Below, one piece after another: positions 10,495 to 21,464 of a stretch of DNA of 64,000 bases. The translations under genes and the position numbers were made by a program. This stretch comes from Typha latifolia (Eukaryota > Streptophyta > Magnoliopsida > Poales > Typhaceae): assembly GCA_019914945.1 (NCBI GenBank), contig CM034108.1, positions 8,682,280 to 8,746,279 of the forward strand, read 5' to 3'. Below the pieces are notes generated by a model. The model was not told the origin of the DNA and made no database searches. It worked only from the letters and a program-made list of their open reading frames with translations. Positions within the stretch are counted from its first letter, which is position 1; the number at the start of each line of letters is the position of its first letter.

Positions 10495-11364
10495 TGATAC
10501 ATTTAGTTAGTATCTTTATTTATTGTATTAGTTATTTATTTTTATTAAAATAAAATTTATGTAGGTCGCGTTCGAATGCAGGAAGGGTCGCGTTCGAATG
10601 CCCTTGCGAACGCTTGCATCAAGTTCGCAAATATAGAGAACGCGTAATGCGCGTTCGAACGCGGTCGGGCACGTTCGAACGCTGCATCACGTTCGCACAT
10701 ATAGAGAACACCTTTTGTGCGTTCGAACACGATCGGCCGGAATCCTCTAGAATTAGGGTTACTTATTGTTATTAGGACTTGTTGGCTAGCATCTATAAAT
10801 ATGTGGATGGCAACCAAATTCAGAATTCTATTGGAATATTGATTTCTTGCCTATCTATCATCTATCTACCCTAATCTCCCTCCTCCCTCTTCACCATCCT
10901 TCCACCTCTACTGTTGGCAAGGTTTCTTCTAACTTTTAATCTCCCTCGACTGTCGATTCCCCCATCTTCTTTGGGATCTCAACCACTCCTTCCCCTTTTT
11001 CTATATCCCTTAACCACATCCACCCTCCACCTTTATCTCCGTAATCCTCCATAACCCTAACATCCACTCCACTCGTCACCACCACCATCATCCGCGTATT
11101 TCATATTTTTGTCCTTGCTGCAGTTTGAATCAGCTAAGGGCGTAAATACAAAAATTGTAGATTAGGGAGTTATGGATCTAATCCAGTGGTTTCGTAATTT
11201 TCTAACTATAAAAAAAATATTTGATAAATATTTTCCCATGGTTGCACGGATTGATTCCTATAATAAATTCAGATCTTAAAGGAATCATTCCGTAGCCTAT
11301 CTTTTGGTATAATAACCCATCAATTTGGTATCAGAGCGTATCTTTTGGTACCGTAGATCCTATC
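10495..11364 (+). repeat. G1 gypsy 5' LTR
   Basis: It begins TGATACATTTAGTTAG. U3 holds a cluster of GCGTTCGAACGC-type palindromes and TTCGCAAATATAGAGAACG modules (10563-10740), followed by TATA (CTATAAATATG, about 10793). Its end is uncertain: CCCATCA at 11322 is followed by a primer-binding-like TTTGGTATCAGAGC, but a second one (TTTGGTATTAGAGCC) follows CCTATCA at 11364. The outer one is chosen because it is nearest to gag. Confidence 0.8.
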
Positions 11365-11403
11365 ATTTGGTATTAGAGCCAGGTTAACCTTAGACCTCTA
11401 TTA

Positions 11404-12343
11404 ATGGTTGAAATAAGGAAGATGACATCAACAAGAAGATCAATGTAGAGCACACTGACAAGGGAAGACTCAATTCACGATAACCCTAACCATGAGGTTG
11501 ATTCCTTTGGAGCGACCACGGTAGGACCGAGTCAACCAACGTCCATGGGTGTGAACATGGGCTTGGCGGATGAACTTAGGGGCATATTCCAAACATTGCT
11601 GCATAGAGTTGATGCAATACAAAAGGATCACGATGATCTAAAAGAATATGTCATGAACCAATCGACTTTGTCATCTTCTCGTCGAAGATTGGTACCTCAA
11701 GAAGGGCCAGCGGTGAAACCATATCGATCTGATACCCCACAGGTCCATGTGCGATATGTTAGTATCAATGATCCCCTCTTACCTATGCCTGCACATCATC
11801 CCCCACCTCCGATACAAAATCCAAGACCGGTGGTGGTGGAACTCGAGAGGCGTGCGACACCGATGCACTTCGTCGATGAGGAGGATTGACACTTTGAGGA
11901 TGAGGTTGATCCCTTCAGAGATGGTGATGGACGTGTTAGAGGATATAGAGAAGGTGATCAACATGCACAAAGGTTTAGACCTGAACCAAGGATCTTTTGC
12001 AAACCTGACAATGCGATTCGGAGTAGAACCGCATGCTTGGACTTTCCAAAATTCTAAGGCGATGATCCAACGGATTGGGTATTTCAAGTTGAACAATATT
12101 TTAATTGTCAAGGTACAACGGATGATGCAAAGGTCCAGATGGCAAGTTTTCACCTTTAAGGAACGACATTACATTGGTATAGATCGGTTATTCGTGGTGG
12201 AGGATTTACCGGTTGGGTTGACTTTTGTAGGAGGATTACACGCAGATTTGGGACAGCGGCATATGAAGATTTTGCTGCCACATTAAGCAAGATGGTTCAG
12301 AGGACAACCACATTAGAGTACCAAGCTGAGTTTGAAAGACTTA
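11404..12343 (+). pseudogene. G1 gag (5' part), broken
   Basis: It starts MVEIRKMTSTRRSM and meets a TAG at once. After this come a helical region, a Pro-rich linker (PMPAHHPPPPIQNPRP), an acidic segment and the retrotransposon gag domain (DFPKF..DDPTDWVFQVEQYF, then RRITRRFG and LEYQAEFERL) in a shifted frame. A second stop lies in the VDEED*H segment at 11887. The copy is cut off at 12343 by B-family sequence. Capsid-like structural protein by family; not functional here. Confidence 0.85.
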
Positions 12344-12829
12344 GCATCTTTGATCGTATAAACCACATAGCAAATCCACCCATAATATAATAGAAAGGGG
12401 GTAAACATCACCGATAAAGGGTACACGATCAAAGTAGCTACAAAACAAGGACATAAATCCTTGAATATAAGTTTAGAATAAAACACGAAATTAAAAGGCC
12501 TATTGTTTTACTAGCTAGCTGCTGTCAAGCCTCCCACTAGGGTGTAAGTCAATCTGCATCCAATGTTAACACGAAATGAGCCTAATGCTCAACAAGTGGT
12601 ACTATCCCTAATTATTTATCAGCAATAATATCACACCCGACTCAAAACAAAATACATGAAAGTGCACTATATAAGGCAATATGCATCATAACATGGAGTA
12701 TACATGTCAATAACTAGCAAGCATAGTCCAACAGGATTACAATTAATTATCCATTCTTTTTGCAAGGTACTCTTCCTAACATAGGCCCTCAAGAGAGGGT
12801 AGACCCTAGCGGTAAAAATTGTCTACCCA
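12344..12829 (+). repeat. B-family repeat fragment
   Basis: It matches 24470-24945 nearly end to end (AGCAAATCCA, then CATCACCGATAAA, CAAGTGGTACTATCCCTAATTATT and AGAGAGGGTAGACCCTAGCGG). It is non-coding. It abuts truncated G1 gag on the left and an inverted G1 LTR on the right, so both junctions are rearranged. Confidence 0.8.
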
Positions 12830-13360
12830 TAATGATAGGCTATGGAACGATCTGGATTGATTGTAGGAAGCAGTCCACGCAACCGAGGGAAAATATTCAC
12901 CAAATATTCTCCCGTAGTCAGAAAATTATGAAACCAAGTTGGCTCAATCTGTAACTTCCTAATCTACATTTTTCATGTTTATTCCCTTCGCAGATTCGAA
13001 ATACAACTAGGACAAAAACATGATAGAGTATGGATGAAGGAGGCAAGAAATTAATATTCATTTAGCATAATGATTTTTGTCTACCATCACACCTTTATAG
13101 AGGCTAGTAACAAACCAAAATAATAATTATTAACCCTAATTCTAGTGAACTCCCGCCGATCGCGTTTGAACGCGCCCGACCGCGTTCGAACGCATAAAAG
13201 GCGTTCTCTGTCGATGCGAACCTGATGCAGACGTTCGAATGCGGCATTCAAATGCCCCCGACCGTGTTCGAACACGCATTTTGCGTTCTCTATTTTTACG
13301 AACCTGATGCAGGCATTCGCAAAGGCGTTCGAGCACGCCCCTTTCCGCATTCGAATGCGA
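12830..13360 (-). repeat. G1 LTR fragment, reverse
   Basis: On the minus strand it carries the end part of a G1 LTR (GATCGTTCCATAGCCTATC), a TATA box (CTATAAAGGTGTG, near 13095), and the palindrome/module cluster (13155-13360). It stops abruptly after GCATTCGAATGCGAC, where a second reverse LTR takes over. Confidence 0.75.
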
Positions 13361-13950
13361 CGGGTGGAGTGGATGTTAGGGTTATGGATGATAATGAAGA
13401 TGAGGGTTGGTGAGTGATGTCATTTAAGGGATAAAGACGAAGGGAAAGAAGGAGTGGTCGAGATCCCAAAGAAGGGGGAGGACTCGATAGACGAGGGAGA
13501 TTAGAAGTTAAGAGAGACCTTGCCAATGGTAGTGATAGTAGGTTGCTGAAGAGGGAGGAGGGAGATTAGGGTAGAGGGAAGATAGAGAGGCAAGAAACTA
13601 ATATTCCAATAGCATAATAATTTTGGCTGCCATCCACGCCTTTATAGAGGCTAGGTAACAAGCCAAAATAATAATTATTAACCATAATTCTAGTGGACTC
13701 CCGCTGATTGCGTTCGAATACGCTGGATCGCGTTCGAACGCACAAAAGACGTTCATTGTCGATGTGAACCTGATGCAGATGTTTGAACGCACATTTTGTG
13801 TTCTCTATTTTTGCAAACCTGATGCAGGCATTTGCAAAGGCGTTCGAACATGACCCCTTCCACGTGCGAACGCGACCTATAGGAAATTTATTTTAATGAA
13901 GACAAATAACTAACGCAATAAGAAAAGACTCTAACTAATGCAATAACTTC
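13361..13950 (-). repeat. G1 3' LTR, reverse
   Basis: A second reverse LTR with leader (GGGATCTCGACCACTCC), TATA (CTATAAAGGCGTGGATGG, about 13640) and four palindrome modules (13700-13880). It lies at the downstream end of the reverse G1 pol at 13966-18412 and so is its 3' LTR. The terminal TGATAC is not cleanly preserved. Confidence 0.7.
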
Positions 13951-13965
13951 TGCTCCCTATGGCTT

Positions 13966-14990
13966 CGATTATAAACTTGCTTAATACGGTTTTGAGCAAG
14001 TTTAAGATGGACACGCTACCTCCTCAATGTGGCGTCTCTATCCATCAAAGCTAAGTTCACCTCCGTCCGATCTACAGATGCCACTGGTCATAAGCGCGTA
14101 ATATTGGAGTCGTGCGCCCATACACAACCTCAAATGGAGTCATGCCAATATTGCTATAGTGGGCAGTGTTGTAAGACCACTCCGCCCATAGTAAGATCTC
14201 CAACCATCATCTCAGCATCTCTCCAACAAAGCACCGCATGTACTCCTCAATGCCTCGATTGACTACCTCGGTTTGGCCGTCCGTCTGTGGATGGTAAGTC
14301 GAGTCACCTATAATCTAAAAAACTCCATCCAAAAGTTGCTCATAAATACATGATCACGATCGAAGACAATCGTGCGTGGCATCCCATGCAACCGAGCAAC
14401 ATCTCTAACAAAAATTTCAGCCACTAACTTGGCTGAAAATGGATGTGACAATGCAGAAAAGTGCGCATACTTGCTCAATTTGTCAACCATCGTAAAAATA
14501 ACGGAATAGCCATGTACCTCTTATAACAATAATGGAATAACCACCATAAAAATAATGGAATAGCGTAAGACCTTCTATGAAATCATTAGAAATGTCTTCC
14601 CAAATACGGTCCGGTATCGGTAGAGGCTGAAGTAATCCGGTTGGTTTCAGCGTGGTTGCCTTAGCCTTTTGATAGACTTTGCAGGTAAGGACAAAACTCC
14701 TCACATCTCGCCTCAATCTTGGCCATGTGCAGCTTTATGATATCCTCCTATAAGTCCTCAAGACACCCTCATATAAGTCCTCAAGACACCTTCATGACTA
14801 GCCTCTGGAGTTTGGTGGAAGTGCTCCAACAATTTCTGTCGCAATCCATCATTTGCGGGAACCCAAATGCACCCGCGGTCCAGCACCAAATCGCCTTGAT
14901 TCTCCAACTCTGTATGGCGCTCTGGATCATCCAATACCTCCTATAACAATCTCAAAACATCTTGGTCAGATTTACATGCATACCTCAGCT
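13966..14990 (-). pseudogene. G1 integrase, degenerate
   Basis: Minus-strand frames give the zinc-binding end (FVLTCKVYQKAKATTLKPTGLLQP), the start of the catalytic core (VDKLSKYAHFSALSHPFSAK, LHGMPRTIVFDRDHVFMSNF) and part of the C-terminal region (WAEWSYNTAHYSNIGMTPFE). Asp of the DRD motif is kept, but stops and frameshifts break the rest. Two short tandem duplications sit inside it (14500-14572 and 14743-14791). Integrase joins element cDNA to the genome; this copy cannot. Confidence 0.8.
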
Positions 14991-16448
14991 CGTCAAGAAA
15001 AGGAAAAGTAGGAGAAGAAAAGGCTGCGAGCTCGGCGGTATCGGGTTGGCGTGATAGTGCATCCGTTGCTATATTTTTTGTTCCTTTCTTGTATTAAATT
15101 TTATAATCATACCCCAGCAATTTTATGACCCATCTCTACTGTGCCAGAGTGTGAATACGCTGTCCCATAAAATATGGAAGGCTCCTTTGATCTGTTCGGA
15201 TAATGAATCATCTACCGATCAAATAAGGCCTCCACTTTGTCACCGCATGCAGAATTGACAATGTCTCACTCTCGTAGGTCAACAATTGCTGGAATTTTTA
15301 TGATAATGCCTTGCTAAGAAAGGTTATGGGATGTCCTCCTTGTATTAGTACAGCTCCTAGGCCAACTCCCGACGCATTACATTCCATGACGAACTCTTTG
15401 GTGAAGTCCGGTAGAGCTAAAACTGGCGCCATTGTCATTGCTGTTTTTAGTTTTTCAAAGGCTATAGTGGTTTCATCCGTCCATCTAAAACATTCCTTCT
15501 TCAACAAAGAAGTGAGAGGAGCAACAATCTTGCCATAATCGGCAATGAAGCGACGATAATACCCGGTGATGAAGCGACGATAATACTCGGTCAGCCCTAA
15601 GAATCCTCGCAATCTTATGGTGGAAGTAGGGATTGGCCAAGCAGTCATGCACGCCACCTTTTGAGGATCCACCACCACTCCTTCGGCTGTGATGATGTGG
15701 CCTAAATACTCCACTTGTGGTACTCCCCATTGGCACTTGGACTTCTTAATCTTTAGCTAGTTTTGCTTCAACAAATTCAGCACATCCTCTAAATGCCGCC
15801 AATGCTCCATTTTAGTCCTACTGCACACTAAATTGTCGTCAAAGAATACCAAGACATACCTTCATAGTAGAGGCCAAAAAATATCATTCATGAGGACTTG
15901 AAAAGTAGCTAAAGCATTGGTAAGACCAAAGGGCATCACCCGGAATTGTAGTGCCTGTCCGGAGTTCGAAATATAGTTTTGTGTACATCCATCAGGTGAA
16001 CTCTAATTTGATGATACATGGCCCTCAAGTCAAGCTTACTGAATATAGTCGACCCTGCAAGCTCGTCCAACAGCTCCATTATGAGAAAAATGGGATACCG
16101 GTCTTTGACAGTGATAGTGTTTAGTGCCCGGTAGTGAACACAAAAATGTCATGTCCCGTCTTTCTTTCTCACCAATAGCACGAGCGATGAGTAAGAGCTA
16201 TGACTTAGTTGTATGAGGCTTTGCCCCAACCTCTTGGCTACCATCTTGGAGATAACTTCCTTTTGCACATGTGGATACCGATATGGTCTCACGTTCGCCG
16301 GTGCAGCCCTAGGCACGATCTCTAAGCGATGGTCCGTCGTTCGCCTTGGTGGCAACTCCTTTGGCTCCTCAAACAGTCCAGCAAATTTATCTAATGAATT
16401 AGACAACTCAATGGCAGTACATGGATTCATTTGGGACTCATCTCCCAC
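14991..16448 (-). pseudogene. G1 reverse transcriptase-RNase H, degenerate
   Basis: Recognisable minus-strand segments are PPRRTTDHRLEIVPRAAPAN and [16 protein letters not shown] (RT N-terminus), then MPFGLTNA (near 15930), MEYLGHIITAEGVVVDPQKV, FLGLTEYYRRFI, and RNase H with ECNASGVGLGAVL, the family Asp being replaced by Asn. A 24-bp in-frame duplication (15558-15604) repeats YYRRFI. Several frameshifts and stops separate the pieces. Confidence 0.85.
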
Positions 16449-16472
16449 GGGTCCTATCTGAAGAAGATAGGC

Positions 16473-16973
16473 CTAATCACTCACACAAGGCAGCCCCACC
16501 ATCAGCTGCATAGCTAGAATCGGTGGAGACCGAACGCCATCAAGCCGCACATATTTGTTTCCTTGCTTAAATTTCATCCACATGCTCTGGAAATCAAAAG
16601 TGACGGGTCCCAAGCTCTGCAACCATTGAGTGCCCAGCACAATGTCCGCTCCTCGTAGCGCCAACAGATACAAGTCCACAATGATGCCATGGCCTTGAAC
16701 CCATATACTATCCCGACGACACAAGCTCTCCGCCCGAAGCTTCGTGCCGTCTCCAATAGCAACATCAAACCTCACGGTCGGTTCAGCATCCAAGCCCAAC
16801 TTCCTCACTAACCTTTTATCTAGAAAGTTGTGCGTACTCTCAGAATTAATGAGGATATGCACACAATGCTTTCTAACGAGTTTGTCCACCCGCAATGCCC
16901 TCGGCGCAGAAGTACTCGAATATACATGCATCGATATTTCAGCTTGGATATCTTCCTCCGGGCCCTCCTCCAC
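16473..16973 (-). pseudogene. G1 aspartic protease region
   Basis: This is one open frame of 166 codons on the minus strand. The segment HILINSESTHNFLDKRLV corresponds to the catalytic DSGSTHNF motif, but the active Asp is Asn and the Gly is Glu, so catalysis is lost. LGTQWLQSLGPVTFDF is the usual downstream protease motif. It sits between gag and RT as expected. Confidence 0.85.
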
Positions 16974-16982
16974 GGCCTCCTC

Positions 16983-18412
16983 TTAACACTCTCCATCACC
17001 AATAACCTCATCGTACCCCTCGAGACCGTCGATGAGCATCACACTCCTGATCGGTTTGGAACACCAATGACCGAGGGTGAAATGTTCATCGCATCGAAAG
17101 CAAAGGCCCTTCTCTCTTCGCTCCTCCACCTGGGCAAGTGTGAGAGTTTGAATGAGGGGTCTTATGCCTCCTCTAACATCAGAAAAGGGTCTCAAGGGTG
17201 GTCGTGCTCTAGTACTTGCAGCCACTGTGATTGAATCCACAGAATTTTTAGCCAGCGTTCTAGGCACAAATCGCCCATCTCATTTGCCCCAACTTGCTTT
17301 CGCTGCCATCTTGAGAGCCTTGTGCTTTTGCTCCATCCTAATGGCCTTCTCAAAGGCCCCCTCAAGAGTGGTAGGACATAGAGCACGAACATCCGCCTGG
17401 ATCTCCTCCCGCAGCCCTGAATGAATGTGCTCATCAATGTTGATTTGGGCCAAAGGGACTCGCAATGATTACTAACTCTTTCAAATTCTGCTTGGTACTC
17501 CAATACGGTTGTCCTCTGAACCATCTTGCTTAATATGGCAGCAAAATCTTCATATAAAAGTTAGCACAATCGGTGAATCGTCCACCATGAATAGCCGATT
17601 GATACTAATGCAATGCTGTTCCTTGGAGGTGAAAGTTTGCCATCTGGACCTTTGCATTTTCTGCTGCCCCTTGACAATCAAAGTATTGCTCTACTTGAAA
17701 CACCCAATCCGTCGGATCACAGCCTTGGAATTTTGGAAAGTCTAAGCATGCAGTTCTCCCCCGAATAGCATTGTCGGGTTCATGAAAGATCGTTGGTTCA
17801 GGTCTGAACTTTTATGCTTGTTGATCTCCTTCTTTGAATCCTCGAGCACATCCATCACCATCTCCGAAGGGATCAACTTCATCCTCATAGTGCCAATCCT
17901 CTTCATCGACGAAGCGCACCGGTGCTGCACGCCTCTCGGATTTCACCACCGGTCTTGAGTTTTGTATCGGAGGTTGGGGATGATGTAGGCATAGGTAAAA
18001 GAGGATCATTGAGAATAACATATCGTACCTGGACCTGTGGGGTATCGATTCGGTGTGGTCCCACTATTGGTCTTTCTTGAGGCATCGATCTTCGTCGAAG
18101 AGATGACGAAGTCGATCGGTTCATGACATATTCCTTTAAAACATTATGATCATTCTATATTGCGTCAACCCTACGCAGCAATGTTTGGAACATTCCCCTA
18201 AGTTCATCTACCAAGTGCAATTTTTGGAACATGCCCCTAAATTTATCCGTCAAGCCCATATTCACACCCATGGACGTTGGTTGACTCGGTCCTGCCATGG
18301 TCGCTCCAAAGGAATCGGCCTCACTATTAGGGTTATCATGGATTGAGTCTTCCCTTGTCGGTGTGTTCTCCATTGATCTCCTTGTTGATGCCATCTTCCT
18401 TATTTCCACCAT
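16983..18412 (-). pseudogene. G1 gag with zinc knuckle
   Basis: The start MVEIRKMASTRRSM at 18412 has no early stop, unlike the copy at 11404. The capsid-like domain follows in broken frames (KMVQRTTVLEYQAEFERVSN at about 17465-17524), with a knuckle CFRCDEHFTLGHWC at 17075-17115 and an acidic linker ahead of protease. Frameshifts near 17190-17465 and 17740 disable it. Confidence 0.85.
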
Positions 18413-18431
18413 TAATGGAGGTCTGAAGTTT

Positions 18432-18604
18432 GCTTGGCTCTAATACCAATGATAGTCTACAGAACGATCCCTTCAAGATCTGGATTGATTGTAGGAAGTA
18501 GTCCGCACAATTAAGGGAAAAATATTTACCAAATATTCTCTCGTAGTCAGAAAATTACGAAACTAAGTTGAATCGATCCATAACTTCTTGATCTACATCA
18601 TCTT
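18432..18604 (-). repeat. G1 primer binding site and truncated 5' LTR, reverse
   Basis: On the minus strand the LTR ends CTGTAGACTATCA at 18450 and is followed by ATTGGTATTAGAGCCAAGC, matching the 3' end complement of initiator-Met tRNA used by many plant LTR elements. Only about 155 bp of LTR remain; at 18604 the sequence switches to a G1 LTR in the opposite orientation. Confidence 0.7.
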
Positions 18605-18783
18605 TCATCTTTATCCCTCAAACAACATCACCTATCTACCCTTATTTCCATTATCATCCATAATCCTAACATCCGCTCCACTCGTCACAACCACCAACAT
18701 CCGCACTCTATCGTGTTTTTGTCCCAATTGCAGTTTGAATCTGCAAAGGGCACAAATACGAAAAATGTAGAGCATGAAGCTAC
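18605..18783 (+). repeat. G1 LTR fragment, forward
   Basis: It matches the leader part of the LTR at 21385-21464 (CATCTTTATCCCT, CATCCATAATCCTAACATC) and then the TTTGAATCTGCAAAGGGC segment seen in all G1 LTRs. It joins RT directly at about 18784, so primer site, gag and protease of this copy are deleted. Confidence 0.7.
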
Positions 18784-19715
18784 GAATTGATCTACTCATC
18801 ACCCATGCTATTGGTGAGAAAGAAGGACGGGAAATGACCTTTTTGTGTTGACTACCAGGCACTAAATGCTATCACCGTCAATGATTGGTATCCCATTCCG
18901 GTCATAGAGAAGCTGCTGGACGAGCTTGTAGGGGTGACCATATTCAGCAAGCTTGATTTGAGGGCCGGGTATCATCAAATTAGAGTTCACCTAGCGGATG
19001 TACACAAAACTGCATTTCGGACACTGAACGGGCACTACGAGTTCCGGGTGATGCCCTTTGGTCTCACCAATGCTCCAGCTAGTTTTAAGTACTCATGAAT
19101 GATATTTTTCGACCTCTACTGTGAAAGTATGTCTTGGTATTCTTTGATGATATTTTAGTGTACAGTAGGACTAAAATGGAGCATTGGCAGCATTTGGAAG
19201 ATGTGCTAAATTTGTTGAAGCAAAACTAGCTGAAGATTAAAAGGTTCAAGTGCATATGAGGAGTACCACAAGAAGAGTATTTAAGCCACACCATTACAAC
19301 AGAAGGAGTGGCGGCGGATCCTCAAAAGGTGTCGTGCATGACTGCTTGGCCGATCCCTACTTCCACCATAAGATTGCAAGGATTCTTGGGGCTGACCGGG
19401 TATTATCGCCCTACAAGAGAGAGATGTTCGCAATTCTGCATGCAGTGACAAAGTGGAGGCCTTATTTGATCGATAGACGATTTATTATCCGAACTGATCA
19501 AAGAAGCCATCCATACTTTATGGGACAGCATATTCATACTCCGGCATGACAGAGATGGGTAATAAAATTACTGGGGTATGATTTTGAAATTCAATACAAG
19601 AAAAAAATAGAAAATAGAGCGGCAGATGCACTATCGCGCCAACCCGATACCGCCGAGCTCGCAGCCTATTCTTATCCCACTTTTTCTTTTCTTGATCAGC
19701 TGAGGTATGCATGTG
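18784..19715 (+). pseudogene. G1 RT-RNase H, gag/protease-less copy
   Basis: Plus frames give [59 protein letters not shown] and [13 protein letters not shown], so the FDD catalytic motif is present. A second deletion removes about 250 bp between LGLTGYYR and YKREMFAILHAVTKWRPYLI (near 19402), taking out the start of RNase H. Several stops are present. Confidence 0.85.
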
Positions 19716-20930
19716 CATCTGACCCAGATGTTATGAGATAGTTATATGAGGTATTGGATGATCCGATGCGCCATCCAGAGTTGGAAAACCGAGGCAGTTT
19801 GTTGCTAGACCACAGGTGCATTTGGGTGCCCGCAAATAATGGATTGCGGTAAAAATTGTTAGAGCACTTCCACCAAACTCTAGAGGCTGGTCATGATAGT
19901 GTCTTGAGGACTTATAAGAGGATATCACAGAGCTGCACCTGCCCAGGACTGAGGCAGGATGTGAGGAGTTTTGTCCGTGCTTGCGAAGTATGTCAAAGGT
20001 CTAAGGCAACTACATTGAAACCGGCTAGGTTACTACAACCTCTACTAATACCATACCATATTTGGAAAGACATTTCTATGGATTAGAGGGTCTTCCACTG
20101 GTACGTGGTTATTTTGTTATTTTTGTGGTGGTTGACAGATTGAGCAAGTATGTGCACTTTTCCGCATTGCCACATCCAATTTTTGCTAAGTCAATGGCTG
20201 GAATTTTTGTTAGAAATGTTACTCGGTTGAATGACATGCCACACACGATTGTCTCGGATCGTGATCGCGTATTTATGAGCGACTTTTGAATGGAGTTTTT
20301 CAGATCATAGGGGACTCGATTGAACTTCAGTTCAGCCTACCATCCACAAACAGATGGCCAAACCGAGGTGGTTAATCGAGGCATTGAGTAGTACTTGCGG
20401 TGCTTTGTTGGAGGGATGCCGAGACGATGGTTGGAGTTCTTACTTTGGGCGGAGTGGTCTTAGAACACCGCCTACCACAACAGTATTGGCATGACTTCGC
20501 TCGAGGTGGTGTATAGGCACACGGTTCTGACATTACGTGCTTATGATCTAGTGGCGTCCACAAATTGGATGGAGGCGGACTTAGCTTTGATAGATAGAGG
20601 CACCACATTGAGGAGGTTGCGTGCCCATCTTATACTTACTCAAAACTGCATGAAGCAAGTTTGTGATCGTAACCATATGAAGCAGGAGTTCGACATCGGC
20701 AGTTGGGTGTTTATGAGGGTAAAACTGTATCAACAGGTGACCTTGCATCCGATGCGAAACCAAAATTTAGCACATCGTTACTTTTGGTCCGTTTCGGGTG
20801 TTAGAGCGTATTGGTCCGGTTGCATATCGTTTGGAGCTGCTTGAGGGTTCGAGAGTACATCCTGTCTTCTATGTTATCATGAGGTCATTAGATTAGTTCT
20901 ACCGGAGTAATTGGAGGAGACAGAGATAAT
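19716..20930 (+). pseudogene. G1 integrase
   Basis: Zinc-binding HHCC region (HFHQTLEAGHDSVLRTYKRI and RACEVCQRSK), core with Asp (DISMD), Asp (TIVSDRDRVFMSDF) and Glu ([15 protein letters not shown]) all retained, then GSWVFMRVKLYQQ of the C-terminal domain. A CAA-to-TAA stop ahead of the zinc domain (LR*KLLEHFH, 19851) is shared with most tandem units at 44301-49165. Other stops follow. No chromodomain is readable before the 3' LTR. Confidence 0.85.
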
Positions 20931-20964
20931 AGAGCTAGTTCGTGTACTTGGCCGACAACGTCAT

Positions 20965-21464
20965 GGTACTAGATATGTGAAATGCGTGTTCAAACGTCTT
21001 CATTAGGTTATCATTGACAAAAAATGCCTTTTGTGTGTTCGAACGCGGTCGGGTGCGTTCGAACGCGGTCGGGTGCGTTCGAACGCGGTCGGGTGCGTTC
21101 AAACGCGATCGGCAGGAGTCCACTGGAAGTAGGGTTAATAATTGTTATTTTGGCTTATTGGCTAGCCTCTATAAAGGTGTGGATGGCAGCCAAAATCATT
21201 ATGGGGAATGAATATTGGTTTCTTGCCTCTTTATCCTCTCTCTAGTCTCTTTACCCTAATCTCCCTCCTCCCTCTTCACTAACCTATCACCTCTATTGTT
21301 GGCAAGGTCTCTCCTAACTTCTAATCTCCCTCGTCTGTCGAGACCTCCCTCTTCCTTGGGATCTCAACTACTTCTTCCCTTTCATCTTTATCCCTTAAAC
21401 GACATCACCTATCCACCCTTATCTCTATTATCATCCATAACCCTAACATCAGCTCCACTCGTCA
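20965..21464 (+). repeat. G1 3' LTR, 5'-truncated
   Basis: It contains four head-to-tail 20-bp units GTTCGAACGCGGTCGGGTGC (21037-21115), TATA (CTATAAAGGTGTG, about 21168) and leader. It is cut at CTCGTCAC by an A-family LTR that is itself 5'-truncated, so the junction is a deletion/recombination product. Confidence 0.8.

Noticed and set aside
10563..10740. GTTCGAAC motif as a Pol III B box or tRNA-derived SINE
   Set aside because: It resembles GGTTCGANTCC but lacks the final C, has no A box at the right distance, and occurs in many copies ahead of a TATA box.
21037..21115. TTCGAA clusters as canonical heat-shock elements
   Set aside because: HSEs need TTCnnGAA spacing; here TTC and GAA are adjacent, so the match is not convincing without binding data.
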